Of a DNA stretch of 64,000 bases, positions 8,450-17,954 are shown piece after piece. The stretch's first letter is position 1, and each line of letters opens with the position of its first letter. The DNA is from Streptomyces venezuelae ATCC 10712. GTDB taxonomy: Bacteria; Actinomycetota; Actinomycetes; Streptomycetales; Streptomycetaceae. Below the pieces are notes generated by a model that ran no database searches, was not told the origin of the DNA, and was given only the letters and a program-made list of their open reading frames with translations. The position numbers and the translations under genes were made by a program. Location of the stretch: contig NZ_CP029197.1 in assembly GCF_008639165.1 (NCBI RefSeq), forward strand, positions 1,736,001 to 1,800,000, written 5' to 3'.

Positions 8450-9231
8450 GCACCGGTACGTACGCCCCGAAGCCGGGCGCCGCCCCGGTCGGCCGGATGA
8501 TCGCGGCGCAGGCGGCCCTGGAGACCCGGATGCTGCTGCGCAACGGCGAGCAGCTGCTGCTCACCGTGATCATCCCCTCGCTGCTCCTGGTGCTCTTCTC
8601 CACCGTCGACATCGTCACCGTGCCGGTGTCGACGACGGGCGGGAGCGGCAAGGCCGTGGACTTCCTCGCGCCGGGCGTCCTCGCCCTCGCCGTCCTGTCG
8701 ACCGCCTTCACCGGCCAGGCCATCGCGACCGGATTCGAGCGGCGGTACGGGGTGCTCAAGCGCCTCGGCGCCTCCCCGCTCCCCCGCTGGGCGCTGATGA
8801 CCGCGAAGACGCTCGCCGTCCTGGTCACCGAGGTGCTCCAGATCGCGCTCCTGACGGCGATCGCCCTGGGTCTCGGCTGGTCCCCGCAGGGCGACCCCGG
8901 CTCCGTGCTGCTGCTGCTCGTGCTCGGCACGGCCGCGTTCTCCGGCCTCGGGCTGCTGATGGCCGGCACCCTGCGGGCGGAGGCCACGCTGGCCGCCGCC
9001 AACCTGGTCTTCCTGCTGCTGCTGGTGGGCGGCGGGGTCATCGTCCCGCTGGAGAAGTTCCCGGACGCGGCGCGCTCGGTCCTGGAGCTGCTGCCGATCT
9101 CCGCGCTCTCGGACGGCCTGCGGGCGGTCCTCCAGGACGGCGCCGCGCTCCCGTGGGGCGACGCGCTGACGCTGGCGGTCTGGGCCGTCCTCGGTCTCGG
9201 CGCGGCGGCGAAGTTCTTCCGCTGGGAGTAG
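8446..9231 (+). CDS. ABC-2 type exporter, permease subunit
   Basis: 261-aa membrane protein with six predicted transmembrane segments; the ABC2 permease motif FERRYGVLKRLGASPLPRWAL lies near residue 100. Start GTG at 8446 (MSTGTYAPKPGAAPVGR) is set by its 4-nt overlap with the ATPase stop; the longer open frame upstream is an out-of-frame read of the ATPase. The last segment ends in AKFFRWE. It forms a membrane complex with the preceding ATPase; the substrate cannot be told from sequence. Confidence 0.9.
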   Translation: MSTGTYAPKPGAAPVGRMIAAQAALETRMLLRNGEQLLLTVIIPSLLLVLFSTVDIVTVPVSTTGGSGKAVDFLAPGVLALAVLSTAFTGQAIATGFERRYGVLKRLGASPLPRWALMTAKTLAVLVTEVLQIALLTAIALGLGWSPQGDPGSVLLLLVLGTAAFSGLGLLMAGTLRAEATLAAANLVFLLLLVGGGVIVPLEKFPDAARSVLELLPISALSDGLRAVLQDGAALPWGDALTLAVWAVLGLGAAAKFFRWE

Positions 9232-9300
9232 CGGACGGGTCCCAGAGGGTGACGTTTCCCGACAAGGCACCCCTCGTGAAAGCGTGCACAAGCCCCGGCC

Positions 9301-9306
9301 TACGAT
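9301..9306 (+). promoter_or_regulatory. -10 element TACGAT of ctaA
   Basis: TACGAT lies 7 nt upstream of the GTG at 9314, consistent with a leaderless ctaA transcript. A weak GTGAAA 19 nt further upstream could be the -35. Confidence 0.55.
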
Positions 9307-9313
9307 AGGGCCC

Positions 9314-10273
9314 GTGCTGACCCCCCTCGCCCTCATCGCCCGGCGCTGGACCCCGTCCCCGCGGACGCTCCGGCGCGCCGCGCTCTCCGCCGTCGTGATG
9401 AGCGTCCTCATCATCGTCACCGGTGGCGCGGTCCGGCTGACCGGTTCCGGTCTCGGCTGCGACACCTGGCCGAAGTGCACCGACGACAGCCTGATCGTGA
9501 CGCCCGAGCAGGGCTACCGCGGCGTGATCGAGTTCGGCAACCGGATGCTGACCTACGTCCTGTCGGCCGCGGTCGGCTGGGCGATCATCGCCGCCCGGTC
9601 CACCAAGCCGTGGCGGCGCGGCCTCACCCGGCTCGGCTGGGCGCAGTTCTGGATCGTGATGAGCAACGCCGTCATCGGCGGCATCACGGTCTGGATGGGC
9701 CTCAACCCGTGGACGGTCGCCGGTCACTTCCTCGCCGCGAACTCCCTGCTCACGGTCGCCGTCATCACCTGGCACCGGACCGGCGAGGGCGACACCGCCC
9801 CCCGCCCGCGGGTACCGCGCCCGGTCCGCAAGCTGTCCTGGGCGATCACCATCACCTCGGGGCTGTTGATCGTGCTCGGCACCACGGTGACCGGCGCCGG
9901 CAAGCACGCCGGTGACAGCAGCGACGTCCCGCGCATGCCGTGGGACTGGACGAACGCCGCGCACGTCCACGCCATCGCGGCCTGGGTGGTCTGCGCCCTC
10001 GCGCTCGCGATGTGGCTGGTCCTGCGCGTGGTGGACGCCCCGCTCGACACCCGGGCCCGCGCCCGCGACCTGCTGGTCGTGCTGCTCGCCCAGGGCGCGA
10101 TCGGCTACGTCCAGTACTTCACCGGCGTCCCGGAGCTCCTCGTCGCCCTGCACATGCTGGGCTCCTCCCTGATGTGGATCGCGGTCCTGCGCCTGGCCCT
10201 GAGCCTGCGCGAGCGTCCGCTCCCGACCGCCGGGATCCCGGCCCAGGCCGACGCGGAACTGGCGAAGGCCTGA
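9314..10273 (+). CDS. ctaA: Heme A synthase CtaA (COX15 family)
   Basis: 319-aa integral membrane protein with eight predicted transmembrane helices that oxidises the C-8 methyl of heme O to the formyl group of heme A for cytochrome aa3. Typical motifs: IVTGGAVRLTGSGLGCDTWPKC in the first third, EFGNRMLTYVLS (heme-ligand region), WTVAGHFLAANSLL, and HVHAIAAWVVCAL plus LHMLGSSLMW in the second half. I use GTG at 9314 because a -10 box lies 7 nt upstream; an upstream GTG at 9284 would add 10 residues but lies upstream of that -10. Works with ctaB at 11913, which makes heme O. Confidence 0.94.
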   Translation: MLTPLALIARRWTPSPRTLRRAALSAVVMSVLIIVTGGAVRLTGSGLGCDTWPKCTDDSLIVTPEQGYRGVIEFGNRMLTYVLSAAVGWAIIAARSTKPWRRGLTRLGWAQFWIVMSNAVIGGITVWMGLNPWTVAGHFLAANSLLTVAVITWHRTGEGDTAPRPRVPRPVRKLSWAITITSGLLIVLGTTVTGAGKHAGDSSDVPRMPWDWTNAAHVHAIAAWVVCALALAMWLVLRVVDAPLDTRARARDLLVVLLAQGAIGYVQYFTGVPELLVALHMLGSSLMWIAVLRLALSLRERPLPTAGIPAQADAELAKA

Positions 10274-10289
10274 CCCTCGCGCACCGACC

Positions 10290-10330
10290 CGACGGGTCTA
10301 CCGGCTCCCCGCGAGCCGGTAGACCCGTCG
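10290..10330. terminator. Bidirectional terminator hairpin
   Basis: Perfect 17-bp stem (CGACGGGTCTACCGGCT with its complement) and 7-nt loop between convergent ctaA and the amidohydrolase gene. The last 33 nt overlap the amidohydrolase 3' end, encoding its YRLAGSR tail. Confidence 0.8.
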
Positions 10331-11398
10331 CGCGTTTCCCGCCGCGATCATCGTGGCGACGCGCTGGGCGTCCGTACGGGACCAGGCGCCGTCCATGACC
10401 CACTCGCCGAGCACCCGGGCGAGGGCGGTGCGGAAGACGCTCGCGGCGACCACGTGGAGCTCGGGCAGCCCGTGGGCTCCGCTGGAGAAGAGCAGCTTCC
10501 CGAAGGGGGCCCGCTCCAGGACCTCCGCCAGGACGGCCGCCGCCCGCGCCCCGGTGTGCGCGAGGACCGGACCGAGGTCCGCGTACACGTGCGGGTGCAC
10601 CCCGGTCAGCTGCGCGGCGGTCCGGTGGTACGGGTAGGAGTGCAGCAGCACCAGGTCGGCGCCGAGCCCCGCGGTGGCGGCGGCGAAGCCGGCCGTCACG
10701 GCCGGGTCCCGGTCGCCGGTGTGCAGCTGGAGGGGGCGCCCCGCGGTGACCGCGATCCAGAGCAGATGGCGCAGCAGGACGGGGTCGGTGAGCCGGCCGC
10801 CGGCCGGGCGCCGGGCCAGCCAGCGCCCCGCCGCGCCGCGCACCTCCCCGGGTCCCGGCGGTTCGGGCGTGCACCCGAGCCCTCGGCCTACGCCCGCCGC
10901 GGAGGCGAAGGCGACGGCGTGGGCGGCGGCCCCGTGGACGGCCTCGGCGAGGTTGGCGAGGAAGGCCTCGACGGTCCCCGAGGTGTCGGCGACCTGCTCG
11001 GCGAGTGGTTCGAGGCGGACGATCTCGTGGGCCTCGGCCGCTCCGGCGGCGCCGAGCTCTGCGGGTCCCGTGAGGTCGCCGGGGAGCCCGGTGTCCACGA
11101 GGTACGTGGCGATCCCGGAGGCCCGCAGGAGGCGCCGGCCCGCCTCGGCGGCGCCGAGCTCGCGGCGGCGTGCGAGGTACCGGGCGGGCGGGCAGTGGGG
11201 TTCCAGGCCGAGGAGCGGCGGACACCAGCGGCGGAGGGCGAAGCCGGTCTGGGTGTCGAAGAAGGTGGTGCCCGCGGCGGGCAGCGCGGAGCTCCCGCCG
11301 AGCTGGGCGCCGAGGTGGGCCTCGAAGGTGCCGAGGCCGAGTTCCGTGCGGAGCACCCCGTGGCAGTACTGGTCCACCAGGTTCGGCGTGTCGATCAT
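10298..11398 (-). CDS. Amidohydrolase-family (TIM-barrel) protein
   Basis: 366-aa protein with amidohydrolase-2 features: N-terminal NLVDQYCHG (DxxxHG in place of the usual HxH), LQLHTGDRDP in the middle (metal-ligand histidine strand), VLLHSYPYHRTAAQLTGVHPHVYADLGPV, and the C-terminal LLFSSGAHGLPE where the usual catalytic aspartate (SDG/STD) position carries SSG. Family members are metal-dependent hydrolases or decarboxylases; the weakened metal motifs make catalysis uncertain and the substrate unknown. The ATG at 11398 (MIDTPNLVDQYC) has no strong ribosome binding site. Single gene between ctaA and a small hypothetical gene. Confidence 0.8.
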   Translation of the reverse strand: MIDTPNLVDQYCHGVLRTELGLGTFEAHLGAQLGGSSALPAAGTTFFDTQTGFALRRWCPPLLGLEPHCPPARYLARRRELGAAEAGRRLLRASGIATYLVDTGLPGDLTGPAELGAAGAAEAHEIVRLEPLAEQVADTSGTVEAFLANLAEAVHGAAAHAVAFASAAGVGRGLGCTPEPPGPGEVRGAAGRWLARRPAGGRLTDPVLLRHLLWIAVTAGRPLQLHTGDRDPAVTAGFAAATAGLGADLVLLHSYPYHRTAAQLTGVHPHVYADLGPVLAHTGARAAAVLAEVLERAPFGKLLFSSGAHGLPELHVVAASVFRTALARVLGEWVMDGAWSRTDAQRVATMIAAGNARRVYRLAGSR

Positions 11399-11473
11399 CT
11401 CGGGGGGCTCCCTGTGTGGACGTGTCGCGTCTCCACACGTCCTAACGGGTGAGCCCCGCGCGAGGTTGTTGCC

Positions 11474-11794
11474 TCAGCTGTTGGAGGGGCCGCCGATCTG
11501 GATACCGGCCATCCGGGTCCACTCGTACGGGCCGGTGGTCACCTTGGCGGCGAACTCGCCGTCGAACTCCTCGTGGAGCGTGAGGCCGGCCTTCTCGGCG
11601 GCCTGCTTCGCCACCTCGTAGCTGGGCGCGACGAGGTCGCCCCAGCCGCCGTCGGTGCCGACGAGGACGATCCGGGTGCCCGCCTGGCCGATGTGCGCGA
11701 GGTGTCCCTCGGAGCCGCCGTGCTGCTCGGAGAAGGCCTTGATCTCCTTGGCGAGGCGGGCCGCCTTGCGCTCTTCCTGCTTCGTTTCTGCCAT
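11474..11794 (-). CDS. Conserved hypothetical small soluble protein
   Basis: 106-aa protein starting at ATG 11794 (MAETKQEERKAARLAKEIKAF). It begins with a highly charged helix of about 25 residues, followed by a compact alpha/beta stretch (THIVLVGT-like segment TRIVLVGTDGGWGDLVAPSYEVAKQAAEKAGL) and ends in the conserved-looking YEWTRMAGIQIGGPSNS. No domain recognised and no signal peptide. Sixteen in-frame codons upstream were left out because they precede the natural start. Its position between the amidohydrolase and ctaB says nothing firm about function. Confidence 0.75.
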   Translation of the reverse strand: MAETKQEERKAARLAKEIKAFSEQHGGSEGHLAHIGQAGTRIVLVGTDGGWGDLVAPSYEVAKQAAEKAGLTLHEEFDGEFAAKVTTGPYEWTRMAGIQIGGPSNS

Positions 11795-11828
11795 GAAAGG
11801 GATGCTACCGAGCGGTAGATCCACTGGC

Positions 11829-11870
11829 GACGGCCGGGTCACGTGGCCTATCCCACGTGACCCGGCCGTC
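11829..11870. terminator. Terminator hairpin after ctaB
   Basis: Perfect 18-bp stem with 6-nt loop CCTATC and a CACGTG core, between the end of ctaB and the start of the small hypothetical gene on the same strand. It should end the ctaB transcript. Confidence 0.8.
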
Positions 11871-11912
11871 GGACGGGCTGATCATCTGAGCGCGACCGCC
11901 CGGATGGCGGAG

Positions 11913-12860
11913 CTAGCGGAGGAACGGGTCCACCGCGACCGCCACGAAGAGCAGCGAGACATAGGTGATGGACCAGTGGAAGAGGCGCATCTCCTTGAGC
12001 TTCGCGCCGGTCGCGCCGTTCTTCGCGCGGTGGAGCAGCGCGTGCGCCTCCCAGAGCCACCAGCCGCCGGTCAGCAGCGCCACGGCCAGGTAGAACCAGC
12101 CGGTGTAGCCGAGCGGGGTCAGCAGCAGCGAGACGGCGACCATCACCCAGCTGTAGGCGACGATCTGCTTGGCGACGACCTTGTTGGAGGCGAGCACCGG
12201 GAGCATCGGCACGCCCGCGCGCGCGTAGTCGTCCTTGACCTTCATCGACAGCGGCCAGTAGTGCGGCGGCGTCCAGAAGAAGATGACGAGGAAGAGGATG
12301 ACGGCGGCCCAGGACATCGAGTCGGTGACGGCGGACCAGCCGATGAGCACCGGCAGACAGCCGGCGATGCCGCCCCAGACGATGTTCTGCGCGGTGCGGC
12401 GCTTCAGGATCATCGTGTAGATCACGACGTAGAAGAGGAGCGCGCCGAGCGAGAGGGCTGCGGAGAGCCAGTTGACCAGCAGGCCGAACCAGAGCGTGGA
12501 GACCACGGCGAGGGTGAGGCCGAAGACCAGGCCCTCGCGCGGCGTCAGCACGCCGGTGACCAGCGGACGCTGCGAGGTGCGGTCCATCAGCGCGTCGATG
12601 TCGCGGTCGATGTACATGTTCAGCGCGTTGGCGCCGCCCGCCGACAGATAGCCGCCGAAGCACGTGGCGAGTACCAGCCACAGGTCGGGCACGCCCTGCT
12701 CGGCGAGGAACATCACCGGAACGGTGGTGATGAGCAGCAGTTCGATGATCCGCGGCTTGGTCAGCGCCACATATGCCTTGACGCGGGCCCCGAACGGCCG
12801 ATGGCCCCCCGGGCTGGGAGTCAAGACGACCCCTGCGGGTCGGGACTCGACGGCCGTCAC
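11913..12860 (-). CDS. ctaB: Protoheme IX farnesyltransferase (heme O synthase)
   Basis: 315-aa UbiA-superfamily membrane enzyme that adds a farnesyl group to heme B, giving heme O, the substrate of CtaA. First Asp-rich motif [18 protein letters not shown], second motif [20 protein letters not shown], and [16 protein letters not shown] at the first membrane helix are diagnostic; about nine transmembrane segments. The GTG at 12860 has AGGGG 5 nt upstream; an open frame continuing to 13010 lacks such support. Next to and divergent from tkt, as in other streptomycetes. Confidence 0.94.
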   Translation of the reverse strand: MTAVESRPAGVVLTPSPGGHRPFGARVKAYVALTKPRIIELLLITTVPVMFLAEQGVPDLWLVLATCFGGYLSAGGANALNMYIDRDIDALMDRTSQRPLVTGVLTPREGLVFGLTLAVVSTLWFGLLVNWLSAALSLGALLFYVVIYTMILKRRTAQNIVWGGIAGCLPVLIGWSAVTDSMSWAAVILFLVIFFWTPPHYWPLSMKVKDDYARAGVPMLPVLASNKVVAKQIVAYSWVMVAVSLLLTPLGYTGWFYLAVALLTGGWWLWEAHALLHRAKNGATGAKLKEMRLFHWSITYVSLLFVAVAVDPFLR

Positions 12861-13173
12861 GCACACCCCTGACAGAGAAATTCCCAGCAAGCTCCCCTGT
12901 GGAAGACGGGGTGGAGCTTGCGCGTACCACGCCACTGTAGACGTTGCCCAGACGCCGATCTTCGCGGGGGTGGGGTCGTGTTGAGGGGGTGTGTCCCAAG
13001 GCGTGGACACGCTTCGGGAGGCGAACTCACACGGGCGGCGGCAGTCTTGCTGTGTCCGCTCATTTGAGGGGCATGAACACGAAAAGAGGGACGTTCCGGC
13101 GGGGGTAGGCTCGACAACGCCGGTACACCCTCAGTCACCGGCTTCAGACATGTGGAGAGGAGCCCTGACCCGG
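12861..13173. promoter_or_regulatory. Divergent ctaB/tkt promoter region
   Basis: 313 nt without a convincing gene. Toward ctaB there is TACAGT as possible -10 (near 12920-12940, minus). Toward tkt there is TAGGCT at 13106-13111, and GTGTCC-N8-GGACAC forms a 6-bp inverted repeat at 12991-13010. None has a good -35; all are tentative. Confidence 0.35.
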
Positions 13174-15261
13174 GTGAGCACTAAGCCGACCACCACAGAC
13201 CTCGAGTGGACCGAGTTGGACCAGCGGGCTGTCGACACCGCCCGCATCCTGGCCGCGGACGCCGTACAGAAGGTCGGCAACGGCCATCCCGGTACGGCCA
13301 TGAGCCTGGCGCCCGCCGCGTACACCCTCTTCCAGAAGGTGATGCGACACGACCCGGCCGACCCCGAGTGGGTCGGGCGCGACAGGTTCGTCCTCTCCGC
13401 GGGACACTCGTCCCTGACCCTCTACACCCAGCTGTACCTGGGTGGCTTCGGGCTCGAGCTGGACGACCTGAAGGCCTTCCGCACCTGGGGTTCGAAGACC
13501 CCCGGGCACCCGGAGTACGGTCACACCGCCGCGGTCGAGACCACCACGGGCCCGCTGGGCCAGGGTGTCGCCAACGCCGTGGGCATGGCGATGGCCGCCC
13601 GCTTCGAGCGCGGTCTGTTCGACCCGGAGGCCGCCGCCGGCACCTCCCCGTTCGACCACCGGATCTACGCGATCGCCGGCGACGGCTGCCTGCAGGAGGG
13701 CATCTCCGCGGAGGCGTCCTCGCTCGCCGGCCACCAGAAGCTCGGCAACCTGATCCTGCTGTGGGACGACAACCACATCTCGATCGAGGGCGACACCGAG
13801 ACCGCCGTGTCCGAGGACACGATGAAGCGGTACGAGGCGTACGGCTGGCACGTCCAGCGCGTCGAGCCGCAGGCCAACGGCGACCTGGACCCGGCCGCGC
13901 TGTACGCGGCGATCAAGGCCGCCGAGGCCGAGACGGAGCGTCCGTCGTTCATCGCGATGCGCTCGATCATCGCCTGGCCCGCGCCGAACGCGCAGAACAC
14001 CGAGGCCGCGCACGGCTCGGCGCTCGGCGACGAGGAGATCGCGGCCACCAAGCGCGTCCTCGGCTTCGACCCGGAGAAGACCTTCGAGGTCACCGACGAG
14101 GTCATCGCGCACACCCGCGCGCTCGGCGACCGCGGCCGTGAGGCCCGCGCCGCCTGGGAGAAGTCGCTCGCCGAGTGGCGTACGGCCAACCCGGAGCGCG
14201 CCGCCGAGTTCGACCGCATCCAGGCGAACGAGCTGCCGGCCGGCTGGGCCGAGAAGCTGCCGGTCTTCGAGCCGGGCAAGGGCGTCGCCACCCGCGCCGC
14301 CTCGGGCCAGGTCCTCAAGGCGCTCGGCGCGGTCATCCCGGAGCTGTGGGGCGGCTCGGCCGACCTCGCCGGCTCCAACAACACGACGATCGACAAGGAC
14401 TCGTCGTTCCTGCCCGAGGGCAACCCGCTGCCGGAGGCCGACAAGTACGGCCGCACGATCCACTTCGGCATCCGCGAGCACTCCATGGCCGCGGAGATGA
14501 ACGGCATCGCCCTCCACGGCAACACCCGCATCTACGGCGGCACCTTCCTGGTGTTCTCCGACTACATGCGCAACGCCGTGCGGCTGTCCGCGCTGATGCA
14601 CCTGCCCGTCACGTACGTCTGGACCCACGACTCGATCGGTCTGGGCGAGGACGGCCCGACGCACCAGCCGGTGGAGCACCTGGCCTCGCTGCGCGCGATC
14701 CCGGGTCTCAACGTGGTCCGTCCGGCCGACGCCAACGAGACGGCCATCGCCTGGCGCGAGATCATGCAGCGCCACACGAAGGTCTTCGGCAAGGGCGCCC
14801 CGCACGGTCTGGCGCTCACCCGCCAGGGCGTGCCGACGTACGCGCCGAACGAGGACACGGTCAAGGGCGGCTACGTGCTGTTCGACGCCGAGGGCGGCGA
14901 CGCCCAGGTCGTGCTGATCGGCACGGGCTCCGAGGTGCACCTGGCCGTCGAGGCCCGCGAGCAGCTCCAGGCCGCCGGCGTTCCGACCCGCGTGGTCTCG
15001 ATGCCGTCCGTGGAGTGGTTCGAGGAGCAGGACCAGGAGTACAAGGACTCCGTCCTGCCGCCGTCGGTCAAGGCCCGCGTCGCGGTCGAGGCCGGCATCG
15101 GTCTCACCTGGCACCGGTACGTCGGGGACGCCGGCCGGATCGTCTCCCTGGAGCACTTCGGCGCCTCGGCGGACGCGAAGGTCCTGTTCCGCGAGTTCGG
15201 GTTCACGCCGGAGGCGATCGTCGCCGCCGCCCGGGAATCGATCGACGCCGCCGCGCGCTGA
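13174..15261 (+). CDS. tkt: Transketolase
   Basis: 695-aa ThDP-dependent transketolase of the non-oxidative pentose phosphate pathway, cytosolic. N-terminal ThDP domain with GNGHPGTAMSLAP, and the GDG...N cofactor motif beginning at 169 (AGDGCLQEG, then LLWDDN). Pyrimidine-binding domain carries FGIREHSMAAEMNGIALHG with the catalytic glutamate, then THDSIGLGEDGPTHQPVEHL. The start is GTG 13174 (MSTKPTTTDLEWTELD) after GGAGAGGAG; an ATG at 13150 would add 8 residues. First gene of the tkt-tal-zwf-opcA-pgl operon. Confidence 0.96.
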   Translation: MSTKPTTTDLEWTELDQRAVDTARILAADAVQKVGNGHPGTAMSLAPAAYTLFQKVMRHDPADPEWVGRDRFVLSAGHSSLTLYTQLYLGGFGLELDDLKAFRTWGSKTPGHPEYGHTAAVETTTGPLGQGVANAVGMAMAARFERGLFDPEAAAGTSPFDHRIYAIAGDGCLQEGISAEASSLAGHQKLGNLILLWDDNHISIEGDTETAVSEDTMKRYEAYGWHVQRVEPQANGDLDPAALYAAIKAAEAETERPSFIAMRSIIAWPAPNAQNTEAAHGSALGDEEIAATKRVLGFDPEKTFEVTDEVIAHTRALGDRGREARAAWEKSLAEWRTANPERAAEFDRIQANELPAGWAEKLPVFEPGKGVATRAASGQVLKALGAVIPELWGGSADLAGSNNTTIDKDSSFLPEGNPLPEADKYGRTIHFGIREHSMAAEMNGIALHGNTRIYGGTFLVFSDYMRNAVRLSALMHLPVTYVWTHDSIGLGEDGPTHQPVEHLASLRAIPGLNVVRPADANETAIAWREIMQRHTKVFGKGAPHGLALTRQGVPTYAPNEDTVKGGYVLFDAEGGDAQVVLIGTGSEVHLAVEAREQLQAAGVPTRVVSMPSVEWFEEQDQEYKDSVLPPSVKARVAVEAGIGLTWHRYVGDAGRIVSLEHFGASADAKVLFREFGFTPEAIVAAARESIDAAAR

Positions 15262-15297
15262 CCCGCATACGTACGACTTAATGGAGATGCAATTCTC

Positions 15298-16416
15298 ATG
15301 ACAGACGCTCTCAAGCGCCTCTCCGACGAAGGCGTCGCGATCTGGCTGGACGACCTCTCGCGCAAGCGGATCACGTCCGGCAACCTGGCCGAGCTCATCG
15401 ACCAGAGCCACGTGGTCGGTGTGACCACCAACCCGTCGATCTTCCAGAAGGCCATCTCGCACGGTGACGGCTACGAGCAGCAGCTCGCCGACCTCGCCGC
15501 CCGCAAGGTGACCGTCGACGAGGCGATCCGCATGATCACGACGGCGGACGTCCGGGACGCCGCCGACATCCTGCGGCCGGTCTTCGACGCGACCGACGGC
15601 CAGGACGGCCGGGTCTCCATCGAGGTCGACCCCCGGCTCGCCCACGAGACGACCGCCACCGTCGCCGAGGCCAAGCAGCTGGCCTGGCTGGTGGACCGCC
15701 CCAACACGCTGATCAAGATTCCGGCCACCAAGGCGGGTCTGCCGGCGATCACCGAGGTCATCGGTCTCGGCATCAGCGTCAACGTGACGCTGATCTTCTC
15801 GCTTGAGCGCTACCGCGCGGTCATGGACGCCTACCTGGCGGGTCTGGAGAAGGCCCGCGAGCGCGGCCTGGACCTCTCCAAGATCCACTCGGTGGCCTCC
15901 TTCTTCGTGTCCCGGGTGGACTCGGAGATCGACAAGCGCCTGGACGGCATCGGCACGGACGAGGCCAAGGCCCTCAAGGGCAAGGCCGCGCTGGCCAACG
16001 CGCGACTGGCGTACGAGGCGTTCGAGGAGGTCTTCTCCTCGGAGCGCTGGGCCGCCCTCGACAAGGCGCAGGCCAACAAGCAGCGTCCGCTGTGGGCCTC
16101 GACCGGCGTCAAGGACCCGGCGTACAAGGACACCCTGTACGTCGTGGACCTGGTCGCCCCCGGCACGGTCAACACCATGCCGGAGGCCACCCTGGAGGCC
16201 ACCGCCGACCACGGCGTGGTCACCGGTGACACCGTGCGCGGCACCTACGAGCAGGCGCGTGCCGAACTGGCGGCCGTCGAGAAGCTGGGCATCAGCTACG
16301 ACGAGGTCGTCCAGCTCCTGGAGGACGAGGGCGTCGAGAAGTTCGAGGCGTCCTGGAACGACCTTCTCAAGTCCACCGAGGCGGAGCTCTCGCGCCTCGC
16401 ACCTTCGGAGGCGTAA
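15298..16416 (+). CDS. tal: Transaldolase
   Basis: 372-aa transaldolase of the actinobacterial type; transfers dihydroxyacetone between sugar phosphates. [14 protein letters not shown] at 40-53 and [16 protein letters not shown] with the Schiff-base lysine K140 identify it; [22 protein letters not shown] follows. ATG at 15298 sits 36 nt after tkt with GGAGATG-like spacing ahead of it. It supplies the non-oxidative branch together with tkt, directly upstream of the oxidative-branch genes. Confidence 0.96.
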   Translation: MTDALKRLSDEGVAIWLDDLSRKRITSGNLAELIDQSHVVGVTTNPSIFQKAISHGDGYEQQLADLAARKVTVDEAIRMITTADVRDAADILRPVFDATDGQDGRVSIEVDPRLAHETTATVAEAKQLAWLVDRPNTLIKIPATKAGLPAITEVIGLGISVNVTLIFSLERYRAVMDAYLAGLEKARERGLDLSKIHSVASFFVSRVDSEIDKRLDGIGTDEAKALKGKAALANARLAYEAFEEVFSSERWAALDKAQANKQRPLWASTGVKDPAYKDTLYVVDLVAPGTVNTMPEATLEATADHGVVTGDTVRGTYEQARAELAAVEKLGISYDEVVQLLEDEGVEKFEASWNDLLKSTEAELSRLAPSEA

Positions 16417-16421
16417 GCACT

Positions 16422-17954
16422 TTGAGCGCAGTCCACGGAGCCAACCCGCTCCGTGACGCCGCAGACCGACGGCTCCCGCGCATCGCGGGGCCGTCGGGTC
16501 TGGTGATCTTCGGCGTCACGGGCGATTTGTCCCGGAAAAAGCTGATGCCCGCCGTCTACGACCTGGCCAACCGCGGCCTGCTGCCGCCGGGCTTCTCGCT
16601 CATCGGCTTCGCCCGCCGGGAGTGGCAGGACGAGGACTTCGCGCAGGAGGTCCACGACGCCGTCGAGCAGCACTCGCGCACCCCGTTCCGCGAGGAGGTG
16701 TGGCAGCAGCTGATCCAGGGGATGCGTTTCGTCCAGGGCGACTTCGACGACGACGACGCCTTCGAGCAGCTCAAGTCCACCATCGAGGACCTGGACAAGG
16801 CGCAGGGCACCGGCGGCAACTTCGCCTTCTACCTGTCGGTCCCGCCGAAGTTCTTCCCCAAGGTCGTCCAGCAGCTCAAGAAGCACGGCCTGGCCGACCA
16901 GAAGGACGGTTCCTGGCGCCGCGCGGTCATCGAGAAGCCCTTCGGGCACGACCTGGTCTCCGCCAAGGAGCTCAACGAGGTCGTCCACGAGGTCTTCCCG
17001 CCGAACGAGGTCTTCCGGATCGACCACTACCTCGGCAAGGAGACCGTCCAGAACATCCTGGCGCTCCGCTTCGCCAACACCCTCTTCGAGCCGATCTGGA
17101 ACCGGTCGTACGTCGACCACGTGCAGATCACCATGGCCGAGGACATCGGCATCGGCGGCCGCGCCGGCTACTACGACGGCATCGGCGCCGCCCGTGACGT
17201 CATCCAGAACCACCTCCTCCAGCTGCTCGCGCTGACCGCGATGGAGGAGCCCGCCTCCTTCGACGCCGACGCGCTCGCCGCCGAGAAGACCAAGGTCCTC
17301 GGCGCGGTGAAGCTGCCCAAGGACCTGGGCAAGTCCACGGTCCGCGGCCAGTACGCGGCCGGGTGGCAGGGCGGCGCCAAGGCCGTCGGCTACCTCCAGG
17401 AAGACGGCATCGACCCCCAGTCGAAGACCGACACCTACGCGGCCATCAAGCTGGAGATCGACAACCGCCGCTGGGCGGGCGTCCCGTTCTACCTGCGCAC
17501 CGGCAAGCGGCTCGGCCGCCGCGTCACCGAGATCGCGGTCGTCTTCCAGCGCGCCCCGCACTCCCCCTTCGACCACACCGCGACCGAGGAACTCGGCCGC
17601 AACGCCATCGTCATCCGGGTCCAGCCGGACGAGGGCGTGACCGTGCGGTTCGGCTCCAAGGTGCCCGGCACCCAGATGGAGATCCGGGACGTGTCGATGG
17701 ACTTCGCGTACGGCGAGTCCTTCACGGAGTCCAGCCCCGAGGCGTACGAGCGGCTCATCCTCGACGTCCTGCTCGGCGACTCGAACCTCTTCCCGCGCGT
17801 CGAGGAGGTCGAGCTGTCCTGGAAGATCCTCGACCCGATCGAGCAGTTCTGGGACAAGCACGGCAAGCCCGCGCAGTACCAGTCCGGGACCTGGGGTCCG
17901 GTCGAGGCGGACGAGATGCTCGCACGAGACGGACGGAGCTGGCGCCGGCCATGA
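16422..17954 (+). CDS. zwf: Glucose-6-phosphate 1-dehydrogenase
   Basis: 510-aa NADP-dependent G6PDH, entry step of the oxidative pentose phosphate pathway. Nucleotide-binding GVTGDLSRKK at 31-40 and the active-site RIDHYLGKE at 199-207; C-terminal domain motifs RTGKRLGRRVTEIAVVF and ESSPEAYERLILDVLLGD. Start is TTG at 16422, 6 nt after the tal stop, with GGAGG (16407-16411) 10 nt upstream inside the end of tal. Its stop overlaps opcA (ATGA). Confidence 0.96.
   Translation: MSAVHGANPLRDAADRRLPRIAGPSGLVIFGVTGDLSRKKLMPAVYDLANRGLLPPGFSLIGFARREWQDEDFAQEVHDAVEQHSRTPFREEVWQQLIQGMRFVQGDFDDDDAFEQLKSTIEDLDKAQGTGGNFAFYLSVPPKFFPKVVQQLKKHGLADQKDGSWRRAVIEKPFGHDLVSAKELNEVVHEVFPPNEVFRIDHYLGKETVQNILALRFANTLFEPIWNRSYVDHVQITMAEDIGIGGRAGYYDGIGAARDVIQNHLLQLLALTAMEEPASFDADALAAEKTKVLGAVKLPKDLGKSTVRGQYAAGWQGGAKAVGYLQEDGIDPQSKTDTYAAIKLEIDNRRWAGVPFYLRTGKRLGRRVTEIAVVFQRAPHSPFDHTATEELGRNAIVIRVQPDEGVTVRFGSKVPGTQMEIRDVSMDFAYGESFTESSPEAYERLILDVLLGDSNLFPRVEEVELSWKILDPIEQFWDKHGKPAQYQSGTWGPVEADEMLARDGRSWRRP

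Noticed and set aside
13144..16212. 1022-codon minus-strand frame opposite tkt and tal
   Set aside because: Antisense shadow of two highly conserved enzymes; Arg/Val/Gly-rich with no domain.
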